Of a DNA stretch of 64,000 bases, positions 1-12,528 are shown in pieces; position 1 is the stretch's first letter, and every line of letters begins with the position of its first letter. The stretch spans positions 5,840,001-5,904,000 of the forward strand of contig JAMPIT010000437.1 in assembly GCA_026261815.1 (NCBI GenBank). The letters run 5' to 3'. The translations under genes and the position numbers were made by a program. The stretch comes from Monarcha castaneiventris obscurior (taxonomy: Eukaryota > Chordata > Aves > Passeriformes > Monarchidae). Below the pieces are notes generated by a model. That model did not search any database and was not told where the DNA came from. It worked only from the letters and a program-made list of their open reading frames with translations.

Positions 1-3000
1 AAAGCCCTTCTTGAAAAGTCAAGCCACAGATATGGGCAGTATAAATAAAAATTATAGAAGCATGTAAAACCATACCTGGGGATCTGGATCTGAAGGGATT
101 ATCTAGTAATATCCACTGGAATAGCATCCTGTTCTTCAGGTTTTCTCTAACTTACCATCCTCTTAAAATCTCATCTCGGTTCCCAAACTCCTGAGAGTTT
201 CTTTTGATAGTCCAAACTGAATTCAGGTTGGTTCATTTGAATTGTTGGTGCAGAGTTTGCTAATTAGCCATTTTGTATTTGTACAGAGTATGCTAGTTTT
301 TATTTTGTCTTGAAGGAAGTAGCAGTTGCTTTGTGGTCTTATTTTCCTTAGCCTTTGTCTCCCCTGAATTTATCAGAGATGCTCTCCTTCAAGTTAGTTG
401 CTTTTATTCTTTATCCTTTTTCTCTTCCCCCAAAGACTCATGTGTACTTTAGTGTACTCATGTTTTTAACCTTCCCCTTCCTCAAACAGCCTCTTTAATC
501 TGTGAGATATCACACAGTCTGAAGAATGGTCCCTTTGCATTTCTTCTCTACTTTGTACATAAATAAATTCTACCTGGGCCTTCAAAAAACTGCACAATAG
601 TTTATATCGAAAAAAGTGTTTCACACTCATCAATCTTGTGTTCTGAATGGTTCTTTTAGTCACCTGTTTGCCTCTCCCTGATTTTGTGATTCATGGAATC
701 ATGCACAAAGTGTTTTGAACTTTAGTGATTACTGAGAAATTTTGTGTTTGTTTTGAAGAAATACCATTGGCCTGCCTTCATCAGAAAGTGAGAAATTTGA
801 GAGATTGGTAGGCACAGTTCTCAGTTACATTCCTCCTGCTTTGACTGATAGCAGTGCTTTCTCTTGTTCCATTTGAACAGAAGGAACAAAACATAATAGT
901 TAATTAGAGAAGCCTGGAGACACCCTGCCTCTGTATCATAAATCTGATCTGGGTTGGGTCGACTAAGAAATGCACCCCCAGCCCACTGAGGAACGTACCC
1001 GAGTTAAAAAACCAAGCCACTCTGCACAGATTTATCACTTATTGCTTCATCCTGAAGTCGTATTTTAATTCTTTATTGGTAAACTTAGTTTAAAACATAG
1101 ATGGGGAGAAAAAAAAAAGAAAAAAGTAGCAATTGTGATGCATTTTCCCCTCAGTGTGAGGTACTGTGGGAAAGAAAATCAAGAAGTCCTACTGACTTGA
1201 GAAGTCTGTAACTGATGACTAAAAAAGCAGTGAAATAGAAAGTCACAAACAGTGTTTTTGTATTCCTGATTGGAACCAGGTCACACAGAGCTCCAGTGTT
1301 CGGTTCCTAGAAGGCTGGTAGTATCCAGAATAATTTTTAGCTGAGCATGTCAATTTTCCTCCAACTTCATCCAGCATTTGAAGGATGAGGTACTTTGACC
1401 TGTGCCACCTAAAAGTGAAACAGTGCCCGTGCAGTTATAAATCCAATCTGTATCTGTCCACGTGAGTATGAAATAGTTGACAAAAATTTGCTCTCTTATC
1501 CCCTTAGTCAAGTGCACTGCAGTAAATTAAAGAGGGAATTCTCACTCCACTTTCTACAGCATAAATGGGAAAAAGCAATTTGCTCTTGTAAGCAGTAAGA
1601 AGAATATGTAAGGGGTGGAGTAGGAGAAAAGCAATTGATGTCTGGAAGGAAGCATAATTATAGCACAACTTGTCAATATTCTCCAGTAATTAACATTTTG
1701 GTTGCATCAGTAAAAGAACTTCTGGTTATTACTCATTTCCTTTTTGCTTACAAACCCCTGGATTTGTTTGCATGGATGGAGAGATGTGCTATTAGCAGAG
1801 TAAACGAGGGGAAATGTAAGTTAATGACCAGAAGTAGGTATCGATTATTCTGCATTTCTGATGCCACACAATTTTCCCTGAATGTTTTGAGAAGGCACTG
1901 CTGATTTGCAGAGTTGTGTTCCCAGCTGTAGTTCCTATTCTCTCTTTGTCTTCTATGTTGATACAGAAATTTCTGAAGTCCTGCTGGTGAATCAAACACT
2001 GAATTCTTCCTGATTCGACTCAGTGCGTAGTCCTGTTCTCTTCAGTACCCTAAACGCTTGAATTTCTTTTGGGAAAATGATTCTAGATATTCATATACTC
2101 AGTTGGCTGTTTAGTTGCACATTCACCACATATATTGAATGTATCCTTTGAAAAATTAGTCCAGCTCCCATAATGGATTGCTAGTTCCTGAAGGGAAAGG
2201 CTGACCAGTACTAAAGGAGGTCTCCTCCTTTCAGTGCAGTAAAATTGAGTGAGACACTAAGTGGCTTCCATTCAAACATGGACAATGGCTGACTCATAAA
2301 GAATTCATTGTGGGGTCTTCTGAAGCTCTTGTCTGATTTTAGAGGTGTGAAACTCAAGCATAATTTTCTGTTTTATCAAGCCCTTAAAAAGTGAGTAGTA
2401 AATGCAGTCATCCAATTTACCATGTGAGCACTATGCCCTGATAAATGGTGCAAAGTCAACTGAAATGGCTTTTCTGTGAAGCAACTGCTCTGAAGCAGAG
2501 CTGAGCAAAGAATACCCATTGCCTTAATTTGTACCCAAAATCCACACGTGATCCACACTTGTGTGCAGGGCAGTAGGAAACACCACCTTGTCTTTCCTTC
2601 GTAAAATCTAAACCTTTTTAGTTTGCTCTTCCTGCAGATGCACTGGTCATGCTTCTGCTATGGGTCTTGGCCCTTTTTTTGTTGCTTATGTAGGGACTGA
2701 TAAGCATTTTTGTCCTACCCAAGCTGCTAATTGAGCTGGTCTTTTGCATTAGCTGACCTTGGATTTCACAAGATAAATTATTTGGGCCTTTTCCCAGCTC
2801 ACGTGTTTCCAGCACATTTCAACAACAGCTGAGAAAGGAGGAAAAGAAATGGAAGATCCAGGAGCTTTGAATAGGGATGAGGGGTGAACATATAAAATCT
2901 CATCCTGCCAGAACAGATCTACCTGACTTTTGTTTCTTTCCAAGTGTCAGCCACTGGGCTGGGTGAAGCAATGCCAGAAATCTTCAGAAATGCCCACTCC

Positions 3001-6000
3001 AGCAGCTCTGCAGAGGAGAGGCACAGACCAGCACTGTGCATTCTGCTTATATTTGATATTTTCTGGAATAGGGATCAGAGCAAAAGATCATCTTTTATTC
3101 AGGCAATAAGTGTTGTATAAGTACTGCCCTCATTCTGTAGTGGGTTTGACATGGGTATGGCATGTTCTATAGTAGTTACTGGTTTATTATTTTATTTAGA
3201 AGAAGTCATGATTCTTCTCTGACATTTTATGCTCTTTATAGTCTTTTCTCCACATTTCAGAATATTTCATAATAATCAGTTTATTTACATATCTGCCAAC
3301 TGAGAAACTGGGCTGAAAGGTATCAAAAGTCACTATTCTTGAATAAAGTATTTATGTAAAACATGCTTTGAGAAATTACAGAAGTAAATAGTTCTATTCC
3401 TAGAATCAGTGTTTTATTTGAAAACCAGGATGTCACAGATTACTCAACTGAAGAATGATTTTCATGCCTTGTGGCTCTTTAGGAAATACAGCCAGATCCA
3501 GACCTTGGTTTGGTTTTGTGTTGGTTCTGCATGGCTTTAGAGACAACTGTGAGACTTGGTTCACAAAACCAGCACTTGCAATTTATGCACGAAAATCTGA
3601 GTTCTGCCCTTTCAAACACACGTGTAATTTCCCATGTGATCAGAACTCTGAGTGGAAACATGGACGTGCTGGTTGCTGAGATCCAACCTTTTCATTTGCA
3701 TCCGTGGAACCAGGGTTTATATTTTACATTCTATAATGCCCAGTCTATGGAAAGTTTTTGTTATTTTCCCTAGGATTATTTGAATTGCTCTTTTCAGATT
3801 GTCTGTAGCTGGATTTTGTGGAGCACAGATGGTTAAAATATGTAACTGCTTGTCTTCTCTGGAGAGGGAAGAGGTGGCTTTTAGCATTATATTTTTTAAT
3901 TTTCTCTTTGCCTGCATAATGCCACAGAACACCAAAGTCAAACTTTCACTCTTAGCCATTTGGGCCTCTTGATGCCTGCGCATGAATTTGAAAAGAAAAA
4001 CACCAAGTCCATCATTACAAATATAATTGGCACCCTCTTTGCAAGTACAGCAATAACCACTTGGAATATTTTGTTTCGATTACCAAAACATTAAACTAAC
4101 CTTCTGTGCAGAAGGCAGTTCTTCCACAGAGAACATATTTTCACTTAACAGGAGAAGATTGTGCATTTCAATATGAGAACTCAGGCATTTTAATTTCCTC
4201 TTTAGGTCTCAGTGAATAATTCACAAACAACATACACAACAAAGTTAGGCTTATGTTGTTTTCCCTTGATCGAGGTCTAATGAAATAGCAGCTTCCTTTA
4301 TATGTTATCCTGCTATATTGTCATGTTTTTAAGTGAGTTTGGTTTTTGTTACTTGGTTTCTGGGGTTTTTCTTTGTGCTTTTGTGTTTATGTTTAGTATT
4401 GAATTTACTCTAAGTAATTTTCTGAGAGCAGTTCTCCTTATTTGGAGTTGTGATCATTCAAGGTGATTGTTTTGGTTTTTTTTTTAAAGCATTGACTGGG
4501 ATGCTTTTTAATATATATAGTCAATCAGGGTTGTTGCAAATAAAAAGATTCCTGAAGTTCCTTGTGGTCACTGGGAGAGAAAACAAACGTCACATGATCA
4601 CAGTCACTGGAACCTTAAGTTAAAAAAGTTGGGGGCTACTTTCCTTGATTGGTTTAGAATGCTGTGTAATAACTAGTGCAATTTTTCATTATTTGCTTCA
4701 AATTTCACATCTCTTGTACACTTCAGAATTCTCTAAAAATCAGGTTTTTCATCAGATAAAAAAACCTTAACCAAACAACCCCAAACTCTCACAGAGCTGC
4801 CGAGGAAAGTCTTGTAATTGTGAATAATCACAGAATGTATGTGGGCTGAGATCTGTCAGGGCAGCTCAGTTATGTGTAGATACAGGTAATATTTTAGATG
4901 GAGGACAGTGTGTTTGCATTTTGTGAAGGCTGGAGGAGTGCCTGCACTGACAGTTTAACCTGTTATTTATGTTTTCCCGCTGTCAGTTACCATGCAGACA
5001 TGAGGATTCTTACCACACAGCCTCAGAGGTGACCTTGAGGTGACCTAGAGAGAACCTCCCGTTCAATAAGATGGAAGCATATATTTCACTTCTGAGTCAA
5101 TCTTGCTTTTCCCTGGAGTGGGAATTGACTATATTGCTTCTTATATCAGCATTCAGTTATATGTGATGGTTTTATGTTATAAAATGTCCATTGGGGAGCT
5201 GACCTGACAACTCATTTCAGTCAGGCCTCCACTGTAATCTCAGAGGAAAAATGATAACATTTAATCCACTTAACCAACTGGGCATGTCCCATTCCTGTTG
5301 GCTGTAGAGAGTGTAAGAAAAAAAGGCAAGCCCAAATCTGCTAGTTCAGGCCATTCTTGGATTACAGGGTGAAGAAATCTTTATGACAGACTAGAAATTA
5401 ATTAGTCTGGAGCATCTGTGTAGAAATTACTATCCCTTACAATAAGTGTTCCTTCAAAAGGATATATATAAGGAAGGCATTTGGAATGCATTAGGAGAGC
5501 TGGGATCTGGCCTCCTCTTCCTGCCTAAGAACAGCCCCATTCAAAGCAGAATGTATTTATCTTTCTTGGTTTGAAATACCTACAAGGACTGTAAGTATAT
5601 TATTTGCAGAGTGCTTCACACTTGACATTAATGGAAGCATCTTTAAAAGATGACTTTTGCCTTCAGCAAAGTGGGATTGGAAGTGTGGTACAGTGTGATG
5701 AAAGTACAGAAATTCATTACAGAGTATTTAATTTAAATTTCATTCCTTTTCAGTGTAATGTGATTCATCAGAAAATAGCTAATTAGGAAAGGTTAAGATA
5801 TTAGTATTTAAAAAAATGTATGTGAAACTATCATACACAGAAATCTATTTTGCTGTGATATTTGTACATACAATAGAATCTGTTTGCCTTTTGTTTTCAT
5901 GTGTGTCTTTTCTGGATGTACTTTTTTTTCTGAGAAACTTGAACTCTGGAACTGCAGAATGGATCTAACAAAAAACGTAATATTTTTAGTGAATTCTTAA

Positions 6001-6634
6001 TTTAATTGATAATTTATTCATTTACATTGTTTGCAAGTATACCTGACTGGATGAACTTTGATGTGAGTACTGTACAGATTCACTGGAAGTTGTAAGGACA
6101 AAATCTGACATTGTCACTCAGTGTGCTTTATTTTTTTTGAAGGTGAAGTCATTTCAAGGCATATAGAAAATCCAGAAACTAGGATTTGCTTCTGACCTGC
6201 CAATAGTGCAGAATTGTTCAATACTTGGTGATAGCAGTGGTAACAGGGGAAGAGTAGCTTAAATTGCCTGTTTCTCCCTTTTTCTGTTTGCTAGCAAACA
6301 GAATAAAACTACAAGTATGTTATTTAATTTCAAGAAAACCTAAGTGTTCATATCCAAATTAGCTTGATTGTTAATAAAACAAGTCTTGGTTCTCAGTAAG
6401 GAGATAAGCTTGATGCAGTGAGGTTTCCAGAAGAAAATGGAAAAACACCACCTTATGTTTAATCCCATTAAAACTCCCTTTATTTAATATGAAAAACATG
6501 CTTGTTGTGCAGTACATTTTACAGAACAATTCCCCTTTAGCGGAAGAAGCCATGGGTGGTGTTTGATCAGGTAAAACTCTCACATGACAATAAGGTCACA
6601 GCCATCACACGGCACCTTTATTGTTGAAACCCTG

Positions 6635-6656
6635 TCACCATGAACTGTCATGGTGA
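6635..6656. repeat. perfect 9-bp hairpin
   Basis: The arm tcaccatga (6635-6643) is followed after the 4-base loop actg by its exact reverse complement tcatggtga (6648-6656). It sits in intron DNA with no adjacent T-run or gene end. No function can be assigned, and a chance palindrome is possible. Confidence 0.6.
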
Positions 6657-9452
6657 AGTGCACAGTCAGTGTCTCATCCAGACTGATCAGCTGCTTAGTC
6701 TTCTGTCAAGAAGTTCTTATTGACCAGAAAAATCTCTCCTCCTTTCTTTCACTGTGAGAACACAATGTAAGAAATGCCCTCTGTCAGCCTGATACCCTTC
6801 CTTGGCACGGCTTGTGCTTAAGGGACGAGGGTGGGTTGCAAAGCAAGTAGGAACTAATATTTTTTTCTGCTGGTATCCCTTTCCTAAAAATGACAGTCAT
6901 AGGTGTCTTGACTCCCTGAAGTGGAGAATATGTCTGGAGCAATTTAATTATAATACTGACTGTTCTGTGAAATGGGGTATTTCAGTTCTGAGTCTGTTTA
7001 TCTCTGCAATAGCTTTTGGTGATGAGGTCCTCTATGTAAATACTTAAACATTTCTTGATACAGAATTGGACGTTTGGGATAGCACATATATAAAACTCTG
7101 CTAATGCATTACCATTTATTGTGAGGGGGAAGATAAAAAAAGATACACAAAATATTCAAGCTTCAGTCTAAATCTGAACAGCCCAGAGTAACTGATGCAA
7201 TTCTGAGGGTGCCAGCTGCATGCTATGTACATTGATCTTCATCCTTCAAGGATATTAGAAAGAGAAATTTTTTTTTTCCTGGACTCACGATTAATAGACA
7301 GTGTAATGAGTTCTTAACAAATCTGTGCTCCTTAAACAACACCCAAAAACAATTTAAGCTATTTTTCCTGAATTAAGCTAGTTGGTGTCTCATAGTCAAG
7401 GTGTGTTAAGTTCTGTCTTAGGAGGTACAGTGCTGTAACAGATGTTGATTGATCATGAGTTTTATTGTACTTCTTTTTCATTCATCTTACAACTGCAGTA
7501 TTCTGTTTGTCATTTAGAAAGTTTAGTGGATGTCCAGGAGCTGTAAGTGGTGCTAAATCTTTTCTGTGGGCCCATTGGAGTGAACTGTATTTTTTTTTTT
7601 TAACATACAAGGTTTCAAAATATATTTTCGTTTGGTCTTCCCCTAAATTGTCAGAGAAAGACAAGAATATTGTGCTGTCAATGACCTAGTTGAGGGGAAG
7701 AGTGACAGAGCAAGAGCATTACTACCACATCTTTCTTAACCACCCTTGGTATGACCTTGTTTTGGTATTGGGGTCTTCCTTTCCTAATCACTGCATAAAA
7801 AAAAATTTGTGACAGAAAGTTGGACTTATTTTTCACATTTTATATTTTTCAGGGGAAGGACATAATTTTGGATTGATGTTTTGGAGCTAATTGTAGACTG
7901 GTGTTACTGAAGAAGAGCTGGGGGTTGTTGGTTTGGCTTTTTTTTTCTCTTACTGCTGGTGAATGAATGACTTTGTAGTGCTTTGTGGCTGCCAAACTAA
8001 TCCAGCTGCCTTCCCTGTTCTCATCAAGTACTTCAACCTTGGACCTCCTTCATGTAGCTCTCTCTACTATTTCATTTTGGTGAAATGGGCTATTTAGTAG
8101 GTCACAGGAGGAGGCAGAGCTCTGTTTTACTGATGTGCTGAGTGGAAAGCAGTGAAAAAGAAAGGACCTAGGAAGACACAAAAGCTGCACATGTTGGCTT
8201 TTTCAGCTGTTGTATCTTTTGTGTGGATTGCCCGCATGTGTTCTGCTCTACCAGAGTTATACATTAAGTGGTGCTTGGCTTTTTTACATATTCCACTTTA
8301 AACCTTGATGTTAAGTATGAAAGATGCATTCATGATGTGTCCTGTGTAGCACAGTTCATGAATAAGTTCTTGTGGTAAAAAATCCTAGTTTTGGAAATGT
8401 CGGTGAGGAAACAAAATCATGACTAGCGTAATTTTTAATTTTGGAATTTCTAGGGGAGCTTAGGAGCGGAAATTAGTACTGATAATTTATAAAGAACTGT
8501 TATTGCTAAGGTTTGTAATAACTTCTTTAATATTTATAGTTCTTGAAATGACTTTATGCACTGGGGCACATTCTTTACGATCATTTCTTTTATCACTCCT
8601 GGTTTGTGCCTGTTTTTCTAATAAGGAAGATAAATAAGTTCATTCTGAGTATTGATTTACTTAAAGGCATGCTAACCAAGTAGTTAAACACTGCTCGTTT
8701 CTGTAAATGAAACTAAAATATTCATTAACCAATTAATAATATTCAGTTTTCCTAGTTGATATATAGATATGCCTGAGGCTTAGGTATAGCACACTCTATA
8801 TCATTATATGTTCTACTTGGAAACATAAAATTAAATAAAATGTAAATTTAAAAATACATAACAATGCTGTACTGTCTCAAAAGAGACTGTTATATTACAT
8901 TACATTATTTTAAGAGCATGAAACCTGGATGCAATGTAATAGACCAGGAAAGAGTTGGGAAGGGAGTGTGTTTTGTACTTATCAAAAAAAACCAAAATAA
9001 AACAAAGATTAGCATCTTTCAATAGTAATAATTGGATAATAATGGTGAGAATAGTAAAATAAGCGAATAGGTACTGGTTTGGCACAGGCCCAGTGAAGGC
9101 AGCTATGTTTTAACAATCTAACAATTGTGCTAATATGTGATTGCTTGGGGCAGCAAATGTGCCTTAATTGAAAATCTCTGACTGATTGCTGTGTGGGTTC
9201 TGAGAACATCTGCTGGTGCCTTGGTGGATACCATACAATGGCTACACTCTTAGAGCCAGGAAAGTCATAATCCTGCTTTTATCTTGGAGATAGAAGGATG
9301 GCTTGGGCTGTTTGCACTTTAGTTAGGAAATGACCTAGAAAAAATCAAAGGTTATGAGCTTACACTGCATCTGAGGCACAGTGAGGGATGTTTACGTGAA
9401 TAGGTATTTCCCTTCCTCTCTGCTCATGTACTCCCTTAGTCTTGCTGATTAT

Positions 9453-9514
9453 TCAAGGGGGGCTGGAACGAGATGAGCTTTAAGGTCGCTTCCAACCCAA
9501 ACCATTCTGTGATA
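9453..9514 (+). mobile_element. CR1 LINE 3'-end fragment
   Basis: The segment reads like the standard avian CR1 3' terminus: a GG-TGGAACGAGATGA-type core, then CTTTAAGGTC, CTTCCAACCCAAACC, and ending ATTCTGTGAT. Only about 60 bases of the 3' tail are present, typical of 5'-truncated CR1 copies. It is in the same orientation as the host gene. The match is from memory of the family's conserved tail, and the exact subfamily cannot be given. Confidence 0.85.
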
Positions 9515-9529
9515 CCATGACTGGGTTAG

Positions 9530-9770
9530 CTCCTGGCTGGGAGCTCACTGCTGGAGTCAAGAGCGAGAAGAAGAAGACTGCAGAGAGCTGAGGCCTCCCT
9601 GAGGCTGGGAGCAGGTGCCCTAAATGTTTGTGGTGAGGAGAATGGCTGCTGGCACAGTGTAACCTCAGCAGGGGAATACTGCTGTGATTTTTGTGCCCTG
9701 CACAAGGTGCAGAAGGGTGAGCGGAACCTGACACCGTGGCTTTCTGGGTGAGAAGTGCCCTGAGCTGGGA
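9530..9770. other. GC-richer block next to a CR1 tail
   Basis: Directly downstream of the CR1 tail the composition shifts to visibly higher G+C (for example runs such as gagctgaggcctccctgagg) for about 240 bases, then returns to AT-rich sequence. It is crossed on the - strand by a 137-codon open frame (9526-9939), rich in Ser, Pro and His, which I do not recognise. The frame is probably a by-product of the low stop-codon density of GC-rich DNA. It could be an unrecognised repeat or a diverged conserved element. Confidence 0.35.
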
Positions 9771-12442
9771 ATAGTGTTTGAAAATTGGATCTGCTCATCC
9801 TAATTAATTTTTCTAGTGGTAGGAAAACAAATAAGAAAAAAGAGTAAGGGGACATTGGCAGATTTGACTCACGTCTGTGACTCTGTTGGCAGTTTGGTGG
9901 ATTTTGGATTAAAAGTTGGGTAGAATGCATAAAGTCCAACCAAGGGTCTAATCAGTTTATTCTTGATGATTTAGCAAGATTATAATTATATCTTTGTGTA
10001 ATTGTTTTTTGTATGATGGATCTTCAGCTTTATTCTCTCTGTAATAGAGTCTAAACATAGACTGGAATAACCATAAACATAATCAGAAACAACAGTTTCA
10101 GTGGGAACAGGGAAATGCTATTGGGTTTCTGGAGGTTGCTCATCTGGACATTCATACAGCCTGTTTCTTTTTAATGTTTACTGAATATTTAATGATACTT
10201 ATTATGCACACAGTGTTCGTCTACATGCTTATTTAGAAGTGAGTAGTATTTCCTGAAGATGTAGGAATGCAATAGCAATATGAAAGGCTTTGTATTATAT
10301 ACTCATCAAATAATGAAGCATTTTTTCTGGACTGTAAGCAATTCAATTATTTTGTTTCTGAAATAAATTAAGTAAAGCTTATTGAGTCCAATCAGCCCTT
10401 GTTTCTAGGGAATTGTAGTTCAATTTCATTTTTAATTAGATTGAACACTGTGAATTTCTTAGCAGTGGTAAGCAAGATCTGGCAATAAAAAATGCACTCA
10501 ATTTGTATTAAAAGTTGCTAAAATCTAGTGCAGGGAACTGGCAGTATATCAGACTTACGTTTAATTGTCCAAATATCCTGTTGTGAAAAATTCAATTTTT
10601 AAAAACTGCTGATGCGTAACAAATTACTTTTCTTTGATAAAACTGTATAGAAGATGAGCAGGCAGCAAACAGGAAAAAGTATAGGACAGAACATTCAGTT
10701 CTTGATAAGCTTAACACCACATGTAGGACCAGGATGTTAAATTTTTTTCTGTGCAAGGATTACAGAATTAAACCAAGATGCTTTTTGGTTTAGAGAGAGT
10801 GAGGGGGAAAAGCCTCCAAAGGTTTTTCCTCAACTGGCAAGGCTCTCCAGAGGTCAGCGCGTGGATTTCCAGTCAAACTAGTACACAACCAACTTGTGAC
10901 CAGTGCTAATTGAAAAGTCTGCTGTCCTTGGATAGCACTTACCTGACAGAGGAGTGTACTTAAAAATATAATGGATGGTAAACTGCTGTACAAAGTAGCT
11001 CTTACTCACCACTACCATACAGCCCCATCACTCAAATGCAGATTTTTGTGACTAACATGCTAAAGTTTCTTACTCTTCCCTCCTGCTTTTCTTCCCACAT
11101 TCATTAGGACATCCAGGAAATACAAAAGAAAAATCTCTCCTCCCTAGAAATAATTTTTTTAGATATAAAAAAAAAAAACCAGCCAAAATTCTGAAAATTT
11201 AAAATAGTGAATGACAATTTTAGTTTGGAAAGTGATAAAAGAAAATATCTTTAAAAATCTTAGATATGCATGTCAGATTCTTCCCAAAAATAAATGCACT
11301 TTGTGTTAACATTTCTCTGGTGGTAACTACATCAAAGTCTTAAGGTCTAGCCATGATACAGAGCAACGATTTGATTTTGTATTGTTCCTGTACATGTCAC
11401 TGTATGGCAGGAATAGTTGATAAATTCCACTGCAATACGTTTTCCCCCTTCTAAGACCTTTATGGCAATAGCCTGTCATTTACGAGACCACTGTGTATGC
11501 ATTTATAGCTGTTTGAAGTTTTATGCAGCTTAATCCCTTTCCCAGCCCTGTTTGTTCACTATAACAATGGTGCTGTTCCTCAGGCAAGGACGGGATTTGA
11601 GCTGGAAAGGAAAGATGTGTTTGTTTTCATGGTCCCCATGCAGCAGCCATTAAACTGGCTGCATCCTCCTTCTCTTTTACAGCCCTAGCAAAGGCCAAAA
11701 CCTCTGCAAGACAAGAGGTCTGCCACAGAACTCCTTGGAAGAGTGTCCCTCGATCTTTGTGATGGGGAATGTTGGAGCATGATTAAACATCAAGTGCAGT
11801 ATTAAAAATTCAAGGTGAAACCAAACCTTACTTGTTAAAAACATGCAGTTTGGAAGAGTGGTATATAAATGAAGATATCTGTATTTAAGTGGGCTTTTTC
11901 CACCTTGAGTTTTGTGTTAGCACAGCCCCTTGCAGGTGCTCTGTATTACAGTACGTAATTGAGAGGACAGCAGCATCTGATTACACCCACAGCATCTAAA
12001 TCTTATTTTTCTACCCAAACAATCTGCTACAGAAATAAAAAGATGTTGTGTCACAGATTGTCCAACAGTTTAAATGTAACTTTCCCTTTGCTTTGTAATT
12101 TTATGCACTGCCAGTTAGTCAAGTGAGATGGGAGATCCTTTCAGAACATCATAATTTTAATTGGGACTTCAGTAGAAAAGAGTTATTAATAACTGTTAAC
12201 CTGTCCAGTGAAGCTGTGTCTCAGATTAATGAACCATGCCTTTTGCACATTGCATTATGAATTGAAAAATGCAGCAGTTAAAAACTGATTACTGTTATTT
12301 GTCTAATTAATGCTGATCATTGCATTGAAGCATAATGACAATAAGAGATCTTTTTTAAAATGAATATATTTGATTTTACTCAGAATAATATGTATTAGGT
12401 ACATACATGTATTTCTTCATGTATTTTTGATATACTTTCTTC

Positions 12443-12528
12443 CTCTTAAATACTATTGTGTAAACTTTTAAAATATACTAGCATAGTATAGGATACATAA
12501 TGAGAGAGAACTCTTAAATACTGTTGTG
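12443..12528 (+). repeat. 18-bp direct repeat flanking a small palindrome
   Basis: The segment ctcttaaatactattgtg (12443-12460) recurs as ctcttaaatactgttgtg (12511-12528), with 17 of 18 bases identical and starts 68 bases apart. Between the copies lies a perfect 7-bp inverted repeat, tatacta/tagtata with a 3-base gap (12474-12490). This may be a relic of a local duplication. No gene or known element is associated with it. Confidence 0.6.

Noticed and set aside
4626..4670. aaaaaagttgggggctac considered as the missing upstream PA-domain exon (Lys-Leu-Gly text)
   Set aside because: The flanking frame does not continue with PA-domain residues and no donor with the required codon-boundary phase follows.
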